In this document: positions 1 through 8,429 of the stretch, in pieces
Layout: the number at the start of each line of letters is the position of its first letter
Numbering within the stretch: the first letter of the stretch is position 1
Assembly (NCBI GenBank): GCA_902796875.1
Contig: CADBQT010000089.1
Span: 1 to 14,937, forward strand
DNA from: an uncultured Eubacteriales bacterium
Lineage (GTDB): Bacteria > Bacillota > Clostridia > Peptostreptococcales > Anaerovoracaceae
Length of the DNA: 14,937 bases
Reading direction: 5' to 3'
Position numbers and translations under genes: made by a program
Notes under the pieces: model-generated
Told to the model about the DNA's origin: nothing
Database searches by the model: none
What the model saw: only the letters and a program-made list of their open reading frames with translations

Positions 1-2091
1 CAGCTGGAAGCGAGAAAAAAGACCATCGAGGAGATGGAACACAATTACGAGGGATACAACGGCGCCGTCCGCCACGTGATGAAGGCGGATCTGACCGGGA
101 TCCGGGGCGTGGTCGCCGATCTGATCCGCGTCCCCAAGGGATACGAAACGGCCATCGAAACGGCTCTGGGCGCATCCCTGCAGAACGTGGTCTGCGATGA
201 CGACGACAGCGCCCGCCGGGCGATCCAGTCCCTGAAGAAAAACAAGGCAGGCCGGATGACATTTCTGCCCCTGTCCTCCATTCGGGCCAATTCCCGGAGA
301 GAGGACGACCTGGAATCGGAGAAGGGATTCATCGGGTTCGGCCCCGACTGCGTGGAGTTTGACGCCGAGTACGACGAGGTGGTGGAATACCTGCTGGGTC
401 GGGTGGCCCTGGTGGACGACATGGATCACGCCATCCGCATCTCCAAAAAGACCAGGAACATGCGGGTCGTGACCCTGGATGGAGAGATCATCAACTCCGC
501 CGGCGCCATCACCGGAGGCAAGTTCCGCCACAAGACGGCGGACATCCTCCAGCGGAAGGCGGAGATCCAGGCTCTGGAAGAAAAGCTGACCGGCATGAAC
601 CGGGAGCAGGAGAAGCGGACCGGTGAACTGGAATCCTGCCGGGAAGATCTTACCCGGATGGGAGACGAGATCAGCGATCTGGAAGGCAAGATCCGGGCGG
701 GAGAACAGTCCCTGCTCATGATGGAAAACGAGATCCGTCTCGCCGAGGCGGCTCTGGATGATATCCGCTCCGGAGAGGAGAGGATCGCCAGAGAACTTTC
801 CGGCATCGAGGAAGAAAAAGCCCGTTCCCGGGAGATCATCGGGCAGCTGGAGGAGACCATCGCCCAGGGACAGAAGTCCATGGAGCAGATCGAAGCCGAA
901 AGCGCCGCCACGGCGGAAGCCCAGGAAAAGGAACAGGCCGAATTCGACCGGATCAGCGAGGAGATCACCCGGGCCAGGATCGAAGTGAAGACCTGGGAGG
1001 AGAGAAAGAACCACGCGGCCTATATCGCCTCCGCTGCGGAGCAGGCCGTCGCCCAGATCGACGGAGACATCCGCCAGAAGAAGGAACAGCAGGAGATCCT
1101 GGAGGAAGAACGGCAGACCCTGACCAGCGGTCACGGCAACATGGACGCCCTGATCCGGGAAAAGGAAGAGGAGCGTCAGCGGATCCAGGATTACCTGGAC
1201 GAGGTCACCGAGGAGAAGAAGGGACTGGACGAGGAAGTGTCCACCCTCATGAAGGAAAAGGAAGAACTCTCGGAGAAGACCGGAGAGCTGCAGAGCAAGA
1301 AGCACGAAGCGGAGATCCGCAAAGCCAAGCACGAGACCCAGTTGGAAGGGCTGAAGGAAAAGCTTTGGGAGGACTTCGAGATCTCTTATATCCAGGCCAT
1401 GGAATTCCGGTCCGAAGACTTCGTCATGTCCCGGGCCACCAAGGAAAACCGGGAGATCAAAAACCGGATGAAGGAGATGGGCGAGGTCAACGTGGGCGCC
1501 ATCGAGGAATACGAGACCGTCAAAGAGCGGTATGACTTCCTCACTGCCCAGCAGGCGGACATCCAGGAAGCCATGGACTCTCTCAACGGGATCATCCGGG
1601 ATATGGACAAGACCATCCGGGAGCGGTTCCGGGCCAGCTTCGATCAGATCGTGACCAACTTCGAGGAGATGTTTACGGACCTGTTCGGCGGAGGCCATGC
1701 GGAGCTTCGTCTGTCCGACGAGAACGATCCCCTGATGTCGGATATCGATATCGTCGCCCAGCCCCCGGGCAAAAAACTGCAGAACATCAACCTTCTCTCC
1801 GGCGGAGAGAAGACACTTACCGCTATCGCCCTCATGTTCGCCGTCCTCAAGGTGAAGCCGACTCCCTTCTGCATTCTGGACGAGGTGGAGGCGGCGCTGG
1901 ATGACGCCAACATCGACCGGTTCATCCACGCCCTGCGTGAGTTCGACGGCATCCAGTTCGCCCTGGTCACCCACCAGAAGGCCACCATGGAACACGCCGA
2001 CGTCCTGTACGGCGTGACCATGCCGGAGAAGGGCATTTCCAAGGTCCTGTCCCTGGACATGAGTCAGGATATGTCTCAGTTCGGACAGTAA
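1..2091 (+). CDS. smc: Chromosome segregation ATPase SMC, C-terminal part (5' truncated by window)
   Basis: SMC dimers condense and help separate the chromosome together with ScpA and ScpB. The reading frame is open from base 1, so the N-terminal ATPase half and the first coiled coil lie outside the window; the first internal ATG (34) is not the real start. What is visible is about 696 residues. The hinge domain runs from roughly nt 97 to 540, with glycine-rich dimer-interface stretches such as GAITGG. A long charged coiled coil covers roughly nt 550-1640. The C-terminal ATPase head follows, with the ABC signature LSGGEK at 1795-1812, Walker B ending in LDEVEAALDD near 1876-1905, and the H-loop histidine in VTHQK near 1966-1980. 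The gene ends 12 nt before ftsY, an arrangement common in Firmicutes, so the two are probably co-transcribed. Family assignment is firm. Confidence 0.97.
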   Translation, partial: QLEARKKTIEEMEHNYEGYNGAVRHVMKADLTGIRGVVADLIRVPKGYETAIETALGASLQNVVCDDDDSARRAIQSLKKNKAGRMTFLPLSSIRANSRREDDLESEKGFIGFGPDCVEFDAEYDEVVEYLLGRVALVDDMDHAIRISKKTRNMRVVTLDGEIINSAGAITGGKFRHKTADILQRKAEIQALEEKLTGMNREQEKRTGELESCREDLTRMGDEISDLEGKIRAGEQSLLMMENEIRLAEAALDDIRSGEERIARELSGIEEEKARSREIIGQLEETIAQGQKSMEQIEAESAATAEAQEKEQAEFDRISEEITRARIEVKTWEERKNHAAYIASAAEQAVAQIDGDIRQKKEQQEILEEERQTLTSGHGNMDALIREKEEERQRIQDYLDEVTEEKKGLDEEVSTLMKEKEELSEKTGELQSKKHEAEIRKAKHETQLEGLKEKLWEDFEISYIQAMEFRSEDFVMSRATKENREIKNRMKEMGEVNVGAIEEYETVKERYDFLTAQQADIQEAMDSLNGIIRDMDKTIRERFRASFDQIVTNFEEMFTDLFGGGHAELRLSDENDPLMSDIDIVAQPPGKKLQNINLLSGGEKTLTAIALMFAVLKVKPTPFCILDEVEAALDDANIDRFIHALREFDGIQFALVTHQKATMEHADVLYGVTMPEKGISKVLSLDMSQDMSQFGQ

Positions 2092-2103
2092 GGAGAGAAG
2101 ACC

Positions 2104-3000
2104 ATGATACTGGGAGAGAAAAAATCCATATTCGGCCGGATGTCTCAGCGGGTCTCCGACGCGCTGATGATGCGGCCCACCATCGATGAAGATTTCTTCG
2201 AAGAACTGGAGGAGATCCTGATCACCTCGGATATCGGCATGGAGACCACCATGCATATCGTGGAGACCCTCCGCACGGAAGTCCAGGCCAACAACATGAC
2301 CAAGCCCGGGGTCATCAAGATCCGGCTGGGCAAGATCATCGCCGACGTGATGGATAAGGGAGAGAGTCAGAAGCTTTGCTCCGAGACGCCTCTGATCATT
2401 CTGATGATCGGCATCAACGGCGGCGGCAAGACCACCTCCATCGGCAAGCTGGCCTATAAACTGAAGCAGCAGGGCAAGTCCGTCATGCTGGCTGCGGCGG
2501 ACACCTTCCGGGCGGCGGCTGGCGAGCAGCTGGCCATCTGGGGGGAACGGGTGGGCGTGCCCGTGATCCGTCACGCGGAGGGAGCGGATCCCTCGGCGGT
2601 GATCTACGACGCCATCCAGTCGGCCAAGGCGAAGAAGATCGACGTGCTGATCTGCGATACGGCAGGCAGGCTTCAGAACAAAAAGAACCTTATGGATGAA
2701 CTGGCCAAGATGAACAAGGTCATCGGCCGGGAATTCCCTGAGGCCCACCGGGAGAACCTCCTGGTCCTGGATGCCACCACGGGAAAGAACGCCGTTTCCC
2801 AGGTGGAGGAGTTCGGGAATACAGCGGATATCACCGGGATCATCCTGACCAAGCTGGACGGGACGGCCAAAGGCGGTATCGTCATCACCATCGCCGATGA
2901 GTATGACATGCCGGTGAAGTTCGTCGGTCTGGGCGAGGGGATCGAGGACCTGGAAGAGTTTGAACCCTCAGAGTTTGCGGAAGGACTGTTTGATGAGTAA
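2104..3000 (+). CDS. ftsY: Signal recognition particle receptor FtsY
   Basis: FtsY is the membrane-associated GTPase that receives SRP-bound ribosomes and hands them to the Sec translocon. The 298-residue protein has a helical N domain (about 1-85) and a GTPase NG domain with P-loop GINGGGKTT (103-111), DTFRAAA (133-139), DTAGR (185-189), [10 protein letters not shown] (249-258) and the closing [10 protein letters not shown] (275-284). The insertion-box DTFRAAA and the FtsY-type C-terminus separate it from Ffh, which would carry an M domain. It lacks the long acidic A domain of the E. coli protein, as is usual in Gram-positives. The P-loop has Gly-Gly-Gly where most family members have a bulkier residue in the middle. 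The start is supported by AGGAG at 2091-2095, overlapping the smc stop and 8 nt from the ATG. Its last 8 nt overlap der. Confidence 0.97.
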   Translation: MILGEKKSIFGRMSQRVSDALMMRPTIDEDFFEELEEILITSDIGMETTMHIVETLRTEVQANNMTKPGVIKIRLGKIIADVMDKGESQKLCSETPLIILMIGINGGGKTTSIGKLAYKLKQQGKSVMLAAADTFRAAAGEQLAIWGERVGVPVIRHAEGADPSAVIYDAIQSAKAKKIDVLICDTAGRLQNKKNLMDELAKMNKVIGREFPEAHRENLLVLDATTGKNAVSQVEEFGNTADITGIILTKLDGTAKGGIVITIADEYDMPVKFVGLGEGIEDLEEFEPSEFAEGLFDE

Positions 3001-4318
3001 GCCACTGGTAGCGGTCGTGGGACGGCCGAACGTGGGAAAATCCACCTTCTTCAATAAGATCGTCGGGCGGAGAGTCTCCATCGTGGAGGACACCCCGGGA
3101 GTGACCAGAGACCGGATCTACGCGGAAGCGGAGTGGTCCGGGATCCACTTTGCGTTGATCGACACCGGCGGCATCGAGCCGGACAGCAAGGACATCATCC
3201 TGTCCCAGATGAGGGAGCAGGCGGAGGTGGCCATGGACATGGCCGACGTGATCCTGTTCATGGTGGACGGCCGGGAAGGCCTGACGGCGGCGGACCGGGA
3301 AGTGGCCGGCATGCTTCGCCGCACGGGGCGCAAAGTCGTTCTGGCGGTGAACAAGGTGGACACGGCGGATCTTCCCGAGGACTTTTATGACTTTTACGAA
3401 CTGGGACTGGGCGAGCCCATTCCCATTTCTTCCACCAATATGCTGAACCTGGGTGACCTTTTGGATGCGGTGGTCGGCAGTTTCCCGGAAGGGGCCGGAG
3501 AAGAAGAGGAGGAATCCATCAAGATCGCCATGATCGGCAAGCCCAACGTGGGCAAATCCTCCCTGGTCAACCGGCTTCTGGGCGAAAACCGGGTCATCGT
3601 TTCCCCCATCGCAGGAACGACCAGAGACTCCATCGACACCCCCTTTTCCTATGAGGGAGAGGAGTACCTTCTCATCGACACCGCGGGGATCCGCAGGAAG
3701 AGCAAAGTCAACGAGGACATCGAACGATTCAGCGTCATCCGTGCGGTGGCCGCCATCGAGCGGTGCGACGTGTGCCTTTTGATGATCGACGGCAGAGAAG
3801 GGATCACCGAACAGGACAAAAAGATCGCCGGGATCGCCCACGAGGCGGGCAAAGGCATCGTTATCGCGGTAAACAAATGGGATCTGGTGGACAAGGAGAC
3901 CGGGACCATGAACAAGTTCCGCAAGGACATCGCCAGGGAACTGGCCTTCATGTCCTATGCTCCCGCCGTATTCATTTCCGCTCTGACGGGACAGCGGGTG
4001 GATCAGGTGATCGATACCGCCCGGGCGGTGGCGGAGAACCGGGCCATGCGAGTGCCCACCGCCAAGCTGAACACGGTGATCACCGACGCGACCATGATGA
4101 AACAGCCCCCCTCGGACAAGGGCAAGCGGCTGAAGATCTACTACGTCGCACAGGTGGGGATCAAGCCCCCGCTCTTTTCCTTCAAGATCAACTCCAGACC
4201 CCTGATGCACTTTTCCTATTCCCGGTATCTGGAGAACAGGATCCGGGAGGCCTTTGGATTCGAGGGAACATCCATTAAATTCGTATTTCGTGAGAAAGGG
4301 GAGAAGGAAGATGTTTGA
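2993..4318 (+). CDS. der: Ribosome-assembly GTPase Der (EngA)
   Basis: Der is a double-GTPase needed for maturation of the 50S ribosomal subunit. The 441-residue protein shows two GTPase domains in tandem: G1 GRPNVGKS (10-17), DTGG (57-60) and NKVD (120-123), then GKPNVGKSS (182-190), DTAGIR (229-234) and NKWD (294-297). They are followed by a KH-like RNA-binding domain (about 355-441) with the characteristic [20 protein letters not shown] stretch. An upstream in-frame ATG at 2960 would add 11 residues inside ftsY. I chose 2993 because the family begins [17 protein letters not shown] and because GGAAGGA at 2979-2985 is spaced 7 nt from it. The start overlaps the ftsY stop by 8 nt (ATGAGTAA), which suggests translational coupling. 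Confidence 0.97.
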   Translation: MSKPLVAVVGRPNVGKSTFFNKIVGRRVSIVEDTPGVTRDRIYAEAEWSGIHFALIDTGGIEPDSKDIILSQMREQAEVAMDMADVILFMVDGREGLTAADREVAGMLRRTGRKVVLAVNKVDTADLPEDFYDFYELGLGEPIPISSTNMLNLGDLLDAVVGSFPEGAGEEEEESIKIAMIGKPNVGKSSLVNRLLGENRVIVSPIAGTTRDSIDTPFSYEGEEYLLIDTAGIRRKSKVNEDIERFSVIRAVAAIERCDVCLLMIDGREGITEQDKKIAGIAHEAGKGIVIAVNKWDLVDKETGTMNKFRKDIARELAFMSYAPAVFISALTGQRVDQVIDTARAVAENRAMRVPTAKLNTVITDATMMKQPPSDKGKRLKIYYVAQVGIKPPLFSFKINSRPLMHFSYSRYLENRIREAFGFEGTSIKFVFREKGEKEDV

Positions 4319-4934
4319 TGCACATCCAGCGGTCATGATCGGGATAGCCGGGATCATCGCCTATTTCATCGGGAACATTTCCCCGTCGACGATCCAGGCC
4401 AGGATCCATGGGATCGATATCAAAAAAGAGGGAAGCGGCAACGCCGGAACGACCAACGCCCTGCGGGTGCTGGGGAAAAAGGCGGCCATCATCACCCTGG
4501 TGGTGGATATCTTAAAAGGCGTGGTCTCCGTCCTTCTGGGCTGGTTCCTGGCGGGACAGCTGGGGGCCATCTGCTGCGCCCTGATGGTCATGATCGGCCA
4601 CGTCTGGCCGGTGATCTACAAAGGTAAAGGCGGCAAGGGCGTAGCCACATCCTTCGGGGCCCTTCTCGCCCTGGATCCGGTCATCGCCCTGATCGAACTG
4701 GCCATCGTTGCCCTGGCGACCCTGATCAGCAAGCGGATGTCCGTGGGCTCCATGGTGGGCGCCATACTCATGCCGGTCGTTGCCCTGATCCGCATGCCCG
4801 AATTCATCGGGCCGGCGGCAGCTATGGCCCTGATCGTTCTGATCAAGCACCGGGCCAATATCGTTCGTCTGATCCACGGAGAGGAGCCGAAACTCGGTTT
4901 TCTGGACAAAGAGAATAAGGAGAGACAGAAATGA
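4311..4934 (+). CDS. plsY: Acyl-phosphate:glycerol-3-phosphate acyltransferase PlsY
   Basis: PlsY is the integral membrane enzyme that moves an acyl group from acyl-phosphate to sn-glycerol-3-phosphate, making lysophosphatidic acid for phospholipid synthesis. The 207-residue protein is strongly hydrophobic, with about five membrane segments. The three conserved loops are visible: the [12 protein letters not shown] loop (41-52), [18 protein letters not shown] (96-113) with its glycine-rich phosphate-binding loop, and [13 protein letters not shown] (180-192). The start at 4311 is chosen over an upstream in-frame ATG at 4254 that lies inside der, because AAGGGGAG (4296-4303) sits 7 nt before it and the protein then begins at the first membrane helix. 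It overlaps der by 8 nt (ATGTTTGA) and gpsA by 4 nt (ATGA). GpsA, next in line, supplies its substrate. Confidence 0.96.
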   Translation: MFDAHPAVMIGIAGIIAYFIGNISPSTIQARIHGIDIKKEGSGNAGTTNALRVLGKKAAIITLVVDILKGVVSVLLGWFLAGQLGAICCALMVMIGHVWPVIYKGKGGKGVATSFGALLALDPVIALIELAIVALATLISKRMSVGSMVGAILMPVVALIRMPEFIGPAAAMALIVLIKHRANIVRLIHGEEPKLGFLDKENKERQK

Positions 4935-5926
4935 AAAAAGCAGGAATCATCGGTGCCGGAAGCTGGGGAACGGCCCTGGCTACAGTTCTGGCCGGCAAAG
5001 GCCATCAGGTCCGGATCTTTGATGTGGACGAAGGACATCTCCGCCGGATGGAGGCGGCCAGGGAGAATACGGATTACCTTCCCGGGGTGCCCCTGAATGA
5101 GAACATCCAGATCGCCTGGTCCAGCGAGGAGGCCTTAAAGGATGCAGATGTCGTCCTGTTCTCCGCGCCCACTCAGCATTTCCGCTCCGCCCTTCAGGCG
5201 GCGCTGCCCTATATCTCCGATGACGCCCTGATCGTTAACGTGGCCAAGGGGATCGAGCAGGGGACCCACCTGCGTCTTTCCCAGATCGCTGCAGAATGTC
5301 TGGATGTCGACCGGTATGTGGCCCTGTCCGGGCCCTCCCACGCAGAGGAGGTGGGCAGAGCCCTGCCCACCACGGTGGCGGTAGCTTCCGCCAATCTGGC
5401 GTCCGCCGAGGCGATCCAGGATCTGTTCATGACGGACCGCTTCCGGGTCTACACCACGGAGGATATCGTGGGCGTAGAGCTGGGCGGCGCCCTGAAGAAC
5501 GTCATCGCCCTGGGGGCGGGCATCTCCGACGGCCTGGGCTTTGGGGACAACGCCAAAGCGGCCCTCATGACCAGGGGCCTGGCGGAGATCTCCAGACTCG
5601 GTGTTGCCCTGGGGGCTCAGCCGGAGACCTTTGCCGGTCTGACGGGTGTGGGGGATCTGATCGTAACCTGCACCAGCATGCACTCCAGAAACCGGCGGTG
5701 CGGGATCCTCATGGGAGAAGGCAAAGATCCTGAGGACGCCGTCCGGGAGATCGGCATGGTTGTAGAAGGAATGACCACCGCCGAGGCTGCATGGGAGCTG
5801 GCCAGCACGGCCCAGGTGGAAATGCCCATCACTGAAGCGATCTATCGGATCACCCGTGGCACCCTGAAGGCTCAGGAGGCCATGGAGATGCTCATGGGAA
5901 GAGAGAAAAAGCACGAACAGGCATAA
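4931..5926 (+). CDS. gpsA: NAD(P)-dependent glycerol-3-phosphate dehydrogenase
   Basis: GpsA reduces dihydroxyacetone phosphate to sn-glycerol-3-phosphate, the backbone for phospholipids and the acceptor used by PlsY just upstream. The 331-residue cytosolic protein has an N-terminal Rossmann fold with GAGSWG (8-13), the KGIEQG segment (106-111), SGPSHAEE (133-140), the catalytic lysine in GALKN (Lys189), and the substrate-binding GDLIVTC..SRNRR region (241-256). These are the landmarks of the family, and the length is typical. The start is fixed by AAGGAGA at 4917-4923, 7 nt from the ATG, and by the ATGA overlap with the plsY stop. No missing or unusual catalytic residue was seen. Confidence 0.97.
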   Translation: MKKAGIIGAGSWGTALATVLAGKGHQVRIFDVDEGHLRRMEAARENTDYLPGVPLNENIQIAWSSEEALKDADVVLFSAPTQHFRSALQAALPYISDDALIVNVAKGIEQGTHLRLSQIAAECLDVDRYVALSGPSHAEEVGRALPTTVAVASANLASAEAIQDLFMTDRFRVYTTEDIVGVELGGALKNVIALGAGISDGLGFGDNAKAALMTRGLAEISRLGVALGAQPETFAGLTGVGDLIVTCTSMHSRNRRCGILMGEGKDPEDAVREIGMVVEGMTTAEAAWELASTAQVEMPITEAIYRITRGTLKAQEAMEMLMGREKKHEQA

Positions 5927-5927
5927 G

Positions 5928-7385
5928 ATGGATCCAATAAATGGCAAAACTTACCATATCACCACCTTTGGCTGTCAGATGAACGAGCACGACTCGGAGG
6001 TCATGGCCGGGCTTTTAAGCGAAGCCGGGTGCCAGCCGGCGGCCAGCCGGGACGATGCGGACATCGTGATCATCAACACCTGCAGCGTGCGGGAGAATGC
6101 GGACAAACGGTTTTTCGGGACTTTGGGCCAGCTGAAAAAACAGAAGGCGCTCCGTCCCGGATTCATCGCCTGCGTCTGCGGCTGCATGCTCCAGCAGGAG
6201 CACGTGATCACCGCCGTTCGCCAGAAATATCCCTGGGTGGACGTGATCTTCGGGACCCATAACATCGACGAACTTCCCGATATGCTCCGCCAGCTGGAGG
6301 AGAACCGGGAGGACGCACCCCTTGGCAACGAAGACCTGATCCCGGATGCGGAAGAGTCCTACACCTTGGCCAAGCACTCCATCCGGAGCGCCCGAAACAC
6401 CCGGGTGATCCGCACGTTGGAGGACCGGGAGGATATCGTGGAGGGACTGCCGGCGAAGCGGCTGTTTCCCCACAAGGCTTTCGTCAACATCATGTTCGGC
6501 TGCAACAACTTCTGCACCTACTGCATCGTGCCCTATACCCGGGGACGGGAAAAGAGCCGTCGCCCCGAGGACATCCTGGCGGAGGTGAGGGACCTGGTCG
6601 CCGAGGGAGTGAAGGAAGTCACACTCCTGGGTCAGAACGTCAACTCCTACCGGGGAGAAGGGGAAGCAGGCCCTTGGGACTTTACGGATCTGGTCTGCGC
6701 CCTGAACGATGTGGAGGGGCTGGAACGGATCCGGTTCATGACCTCTCACCCCAAGGATCTGTCGGACAAGCTCATCGATGCCTTTGGGAGACTGGATAAA
6801 CTCTGTCCCTACATCCATCTGCCGGTCCAGTCGGGAAGCTCCCGGATCCTGCGGAAGATGAACCGCCGGTATACGTCGGAGCACTACCGCGAGCTGGTGA
6901 GAAAGCTGCGCCAGATGGTGCCGGAGATCACCATCAGCACGGACATCATCGTGGGCTTTCCCGGTGAGACGGAGGAGGACTTCCAGGAGACCCTGGATCT
7001 GGCCAGGGAGATCGAATACGATTCCGCCTTTACGTTCCTGTATTCCAAACGGACGGGGACGCCGGCGGCGGAGGATCCGGACCAGATCCCGGAGGAGGAT
7101 AAGCACCGTAGATTCGATCGGCTGGTGGAGGTGATGAACGCCATCAGCGCGGAGAAGAACGCCGCCTATGTGGGGACCCGGCAGAGGGTCCTGGTGGACG
7201 GCGCCAGCAAAAAGGATCCCGGCGTGCTGACGGGAAGGACCCCAGGATTCAAACTGGTGGATTTCCCTGGTGATCAGAAGCTTATCGGCACCTTTGTCGA
7301 TGTGATCATCACCGAAGGGAAGACCTTCAGCCTGACCGGTGTCCTGGCCGAAGAGGAGAGCGCTTCAAAAGGAGGTGTCTCGTGA
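5928..7385 (+). CDS. miaB: tRNA-2-methylthio-N6-dimethylallyladenosine synthase MiaB
   Basis: MiaB is a radical-SAM enzyme that adds a methylthio group to i6A at position 37 of tRNAs reading codons that begin with U. The 485-residue protein has the N-terminal methylthiotransferase domain with its auxiliary 4Fe-4S ligands (Cys16 in FGCQMN, Cys52 in NTCSVR, Cys86 in CGCM). A radical-SAM domain follows, with Cys192, Cys196 and Cys199 in GCNNFCTYC, and then YTRGREKSR. A TRAM-type RNA-binding domain forms the last 70 or so residues. An approximately 50-residue linker (about 131-178) separates the first two domains. The ATG lies one base after the gpsA stop. No good ribosome binding site precedes it, so translation is probably coupled to gpsA. 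The TRGREKSR sequence and overall pattern favour MiaB over MtaB or RimO. Confidence 0.95.
   Translation: MDPINGKTYHITTFGCQMNEHDSEVMAGLLSEAGCQPAASRDDADIVIINTCSVRENADKRFFGTLGQLKKQKALRPGFIACVCGCMLQQEHVITAVRQKYPWVDVIFGTHNIDELPDMLRQLEENREDAPLGNEDLIPDAEESYTLAKHSIRSARNTRVIRTLEDREDIVEGLPAKRLFPHKAFVNIMFGCNNFCTYCIVPYTRGREKSRRPEDILAEVRDLVAEGVKEVTLLGQNVNSYRGEGEAGPWDFTDLVCALNDVEGLERIRFMTSHPKDLSDKLIDAFGRLDKLCPYIHLPVQSGSSRILRKMNRRYTSEHYRELVRKLRQMVPEITISTDIIVGFPGETEEDFQETLDLAREIEYDSAFTFLYSKRTGTPAAEDPDQIPEEDKHRRFDRLVEVMNAISAEKNAAYVGTRQRVLVDGASKKDPGVLTGRTPGFKLVDFPGDQKLIGTFVDVIITEGKTFSLTGVLAEEESASKGGVS
7369..7377 (+). promoter_or_regulatory. Strong ribosome binding site deciding a GTG start
   Basis: AAGGAGGTG lies at the very end of miaB. 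Its GGAGG core is 6 nt from the GTG at 7382, which is why that non-ATG codon is taken as the start of the LacI-family gene. Confidence 0.85.
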
Positions 7386-8401
7386 ATATCAAGCAAATCG
7401 CCAAAGCGGCGGGCGTTTCCGTCGCCACCGTTTCCCGGGTGCTGAATCATCCGGAAAACGTCGCGCCGGCGACACGGGAACGGATCCAGAAGATCATCGA
7501 TGAAGCGGAGTATACCCCTAACTGGTTTGCTCAGGGGTTGAATTTCAATCGGACAAAAACTCTCGGCGTCATCGTTCCCCACATGCTCACCGCCATGTAT
7601 ACGGACATCATCAGCGGCATCGAGGAGGTGGCACGGCCCAAGGGTTTCATCACCTTCCTCTGCAACGTGGAACGTGACCCGAAGATGGAAAGAGAGTACA
7701 TCGGACAGCTCATCCAGCGGCGGGTGGACGGGATCATCATCATGTCCTCCACACTGGAAGAAAAATACATTTCCGTGATCGAAGCGGAAAAGATCCCCGT
7801 GGTCCTCATCGGCGAGAACCGGGAGCACGGGCAGTGTAATTCGGTAACGGTGGACTGCCGGCTGGGGGCTGCGGAGATGATGGCCCATCTCATAGAGACC
7901 GGCCACAGGTCCATCGGATTTTTGTGGGGAAACGATCCCCAGCAGGAGACCACCAATATGCTGGCGGGATACAAGAATATCCTTCGGGCCAACGGGATCC
8001 CCATCAATGACGGTCGGATTCTGAAGACGGAAAACTCCATAGAGGGAGGATATCTTGGCGCCCGCAAGATGATCGCCGACGAATGGCCGGATGCCATCTT
8101 CGCCACCAGCGACGAGATCGCCTACGGCGCCATGGACGCCTTAAAGGACAGCGGGATCTGCATCCCTGAAGACATCGCCGTCGTGGGCTTCGGCAACAAC
8201 CGCATGTCCAACCTGGTGGACCCCAAGCTGACCACGGTGGAACTGCCCCTGCGCAAGATGGGGATCTACGGAGCCCGGATCCTCTTCGATCTCATCGAAG
8301 GGGAAAACGACGACAGGACTCCCCGTCAGATCCTGCTCCAGTCCAAACTGCGGATCCGCAGATCCTGCGGACACAAGGAGCGGATCGAAGAGATGTTCTA
8401 A
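7382..8401 (+). CDS. LacI-family transcriptional regulator
   Basis: This is a DNA-binding regulator of the LacI/GalR family. The 339-residue protein starts with the classic helix-turn-helix: IKQIAKAAGVSVATVSRVLN (3-22), followed by the hinge-helix region up to about residue 58. The periplasmic-binding-protein-like effector domain begins at TLGVIVPH (60-67). It includes the dimerisation and ligand-binding landmarks AIFATSDEIAYGAMDAL (238-254) and IAVVGFGNN (265-273). The inducer cannot be predicted from sequence. It starts at GTG, overlaps the miaB stop by 4 nt (GTGA) and has a very strong ribosome binding site. The next gene, 28 nt downstream on the same strand, encodes an iron-sulfur flavoprotein and is the obvious candidate target, but I saw no clear operator between or in front of them. 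Family is certain; target and ligand are unknown. Confidence 0.95.
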   Translation: MNIKQIAKAAGVSVATVSRVLNHPENVAPATRERIQKIIDEAEYTPNWFAQGLNFNRTKTLGVIVPHMLTAMYTDIISGIEEVARPKGFITFLCNVERDPKMEREYIGQLIQRRVDGIIIMSSTLEEKYISVIEAEKIPVVLIGENREHGQCNSVTVDCRLGAAEMMAHLIETGHRSIGFLWGNDPQQETTNMLAGYKNILRANGIPINDGRILKTENSIEGGYLGARKMIADEWPDAIFATSDEIAYGAMDALKDSGICIPEDIAVVGFGNNRMSNLVDPKLTTVELPLRKMGIYGARILFDLIEGENDDRTPRQILLQSKLRIRRSCGHKERIEEMF

Positions 8402-8429
8402 ATCGACGTTCTGAAGAAAGGAAAAGACC

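Noticed and set aside
2960..2992. An upstream ATG that would lengthen Der by 11 residues
   Set aside because: The extra residues do not fit the family N-terminus and the downstream ATG at 2993 has a well-spaced ribosome binding site.
4254..4310. An upstream ATG that would lengthen PlsY by 19 residues
   Set aside because: The extension is charged, lies within der, and the ATG at 4311 has a better ribosome binding site next to the first membrane helix.
2885..4357. A 490-codon open frame on the minus strand opposite der
   Set aside because: It lies wholly over der and the ends of its neighbours, has no recognisable domain, is rich in His/Gly/Arg/Asp as expected from the complement of GC-rich coding DNA, and der itself is certain.
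7359..7366. AGCGCT near the lacI-family start as a catabolite-response or autoregulatory operator
   Set aside because: Only six bases are palindromic and the flanks do not match the cre consensus; it is inside miaB coding sequence.
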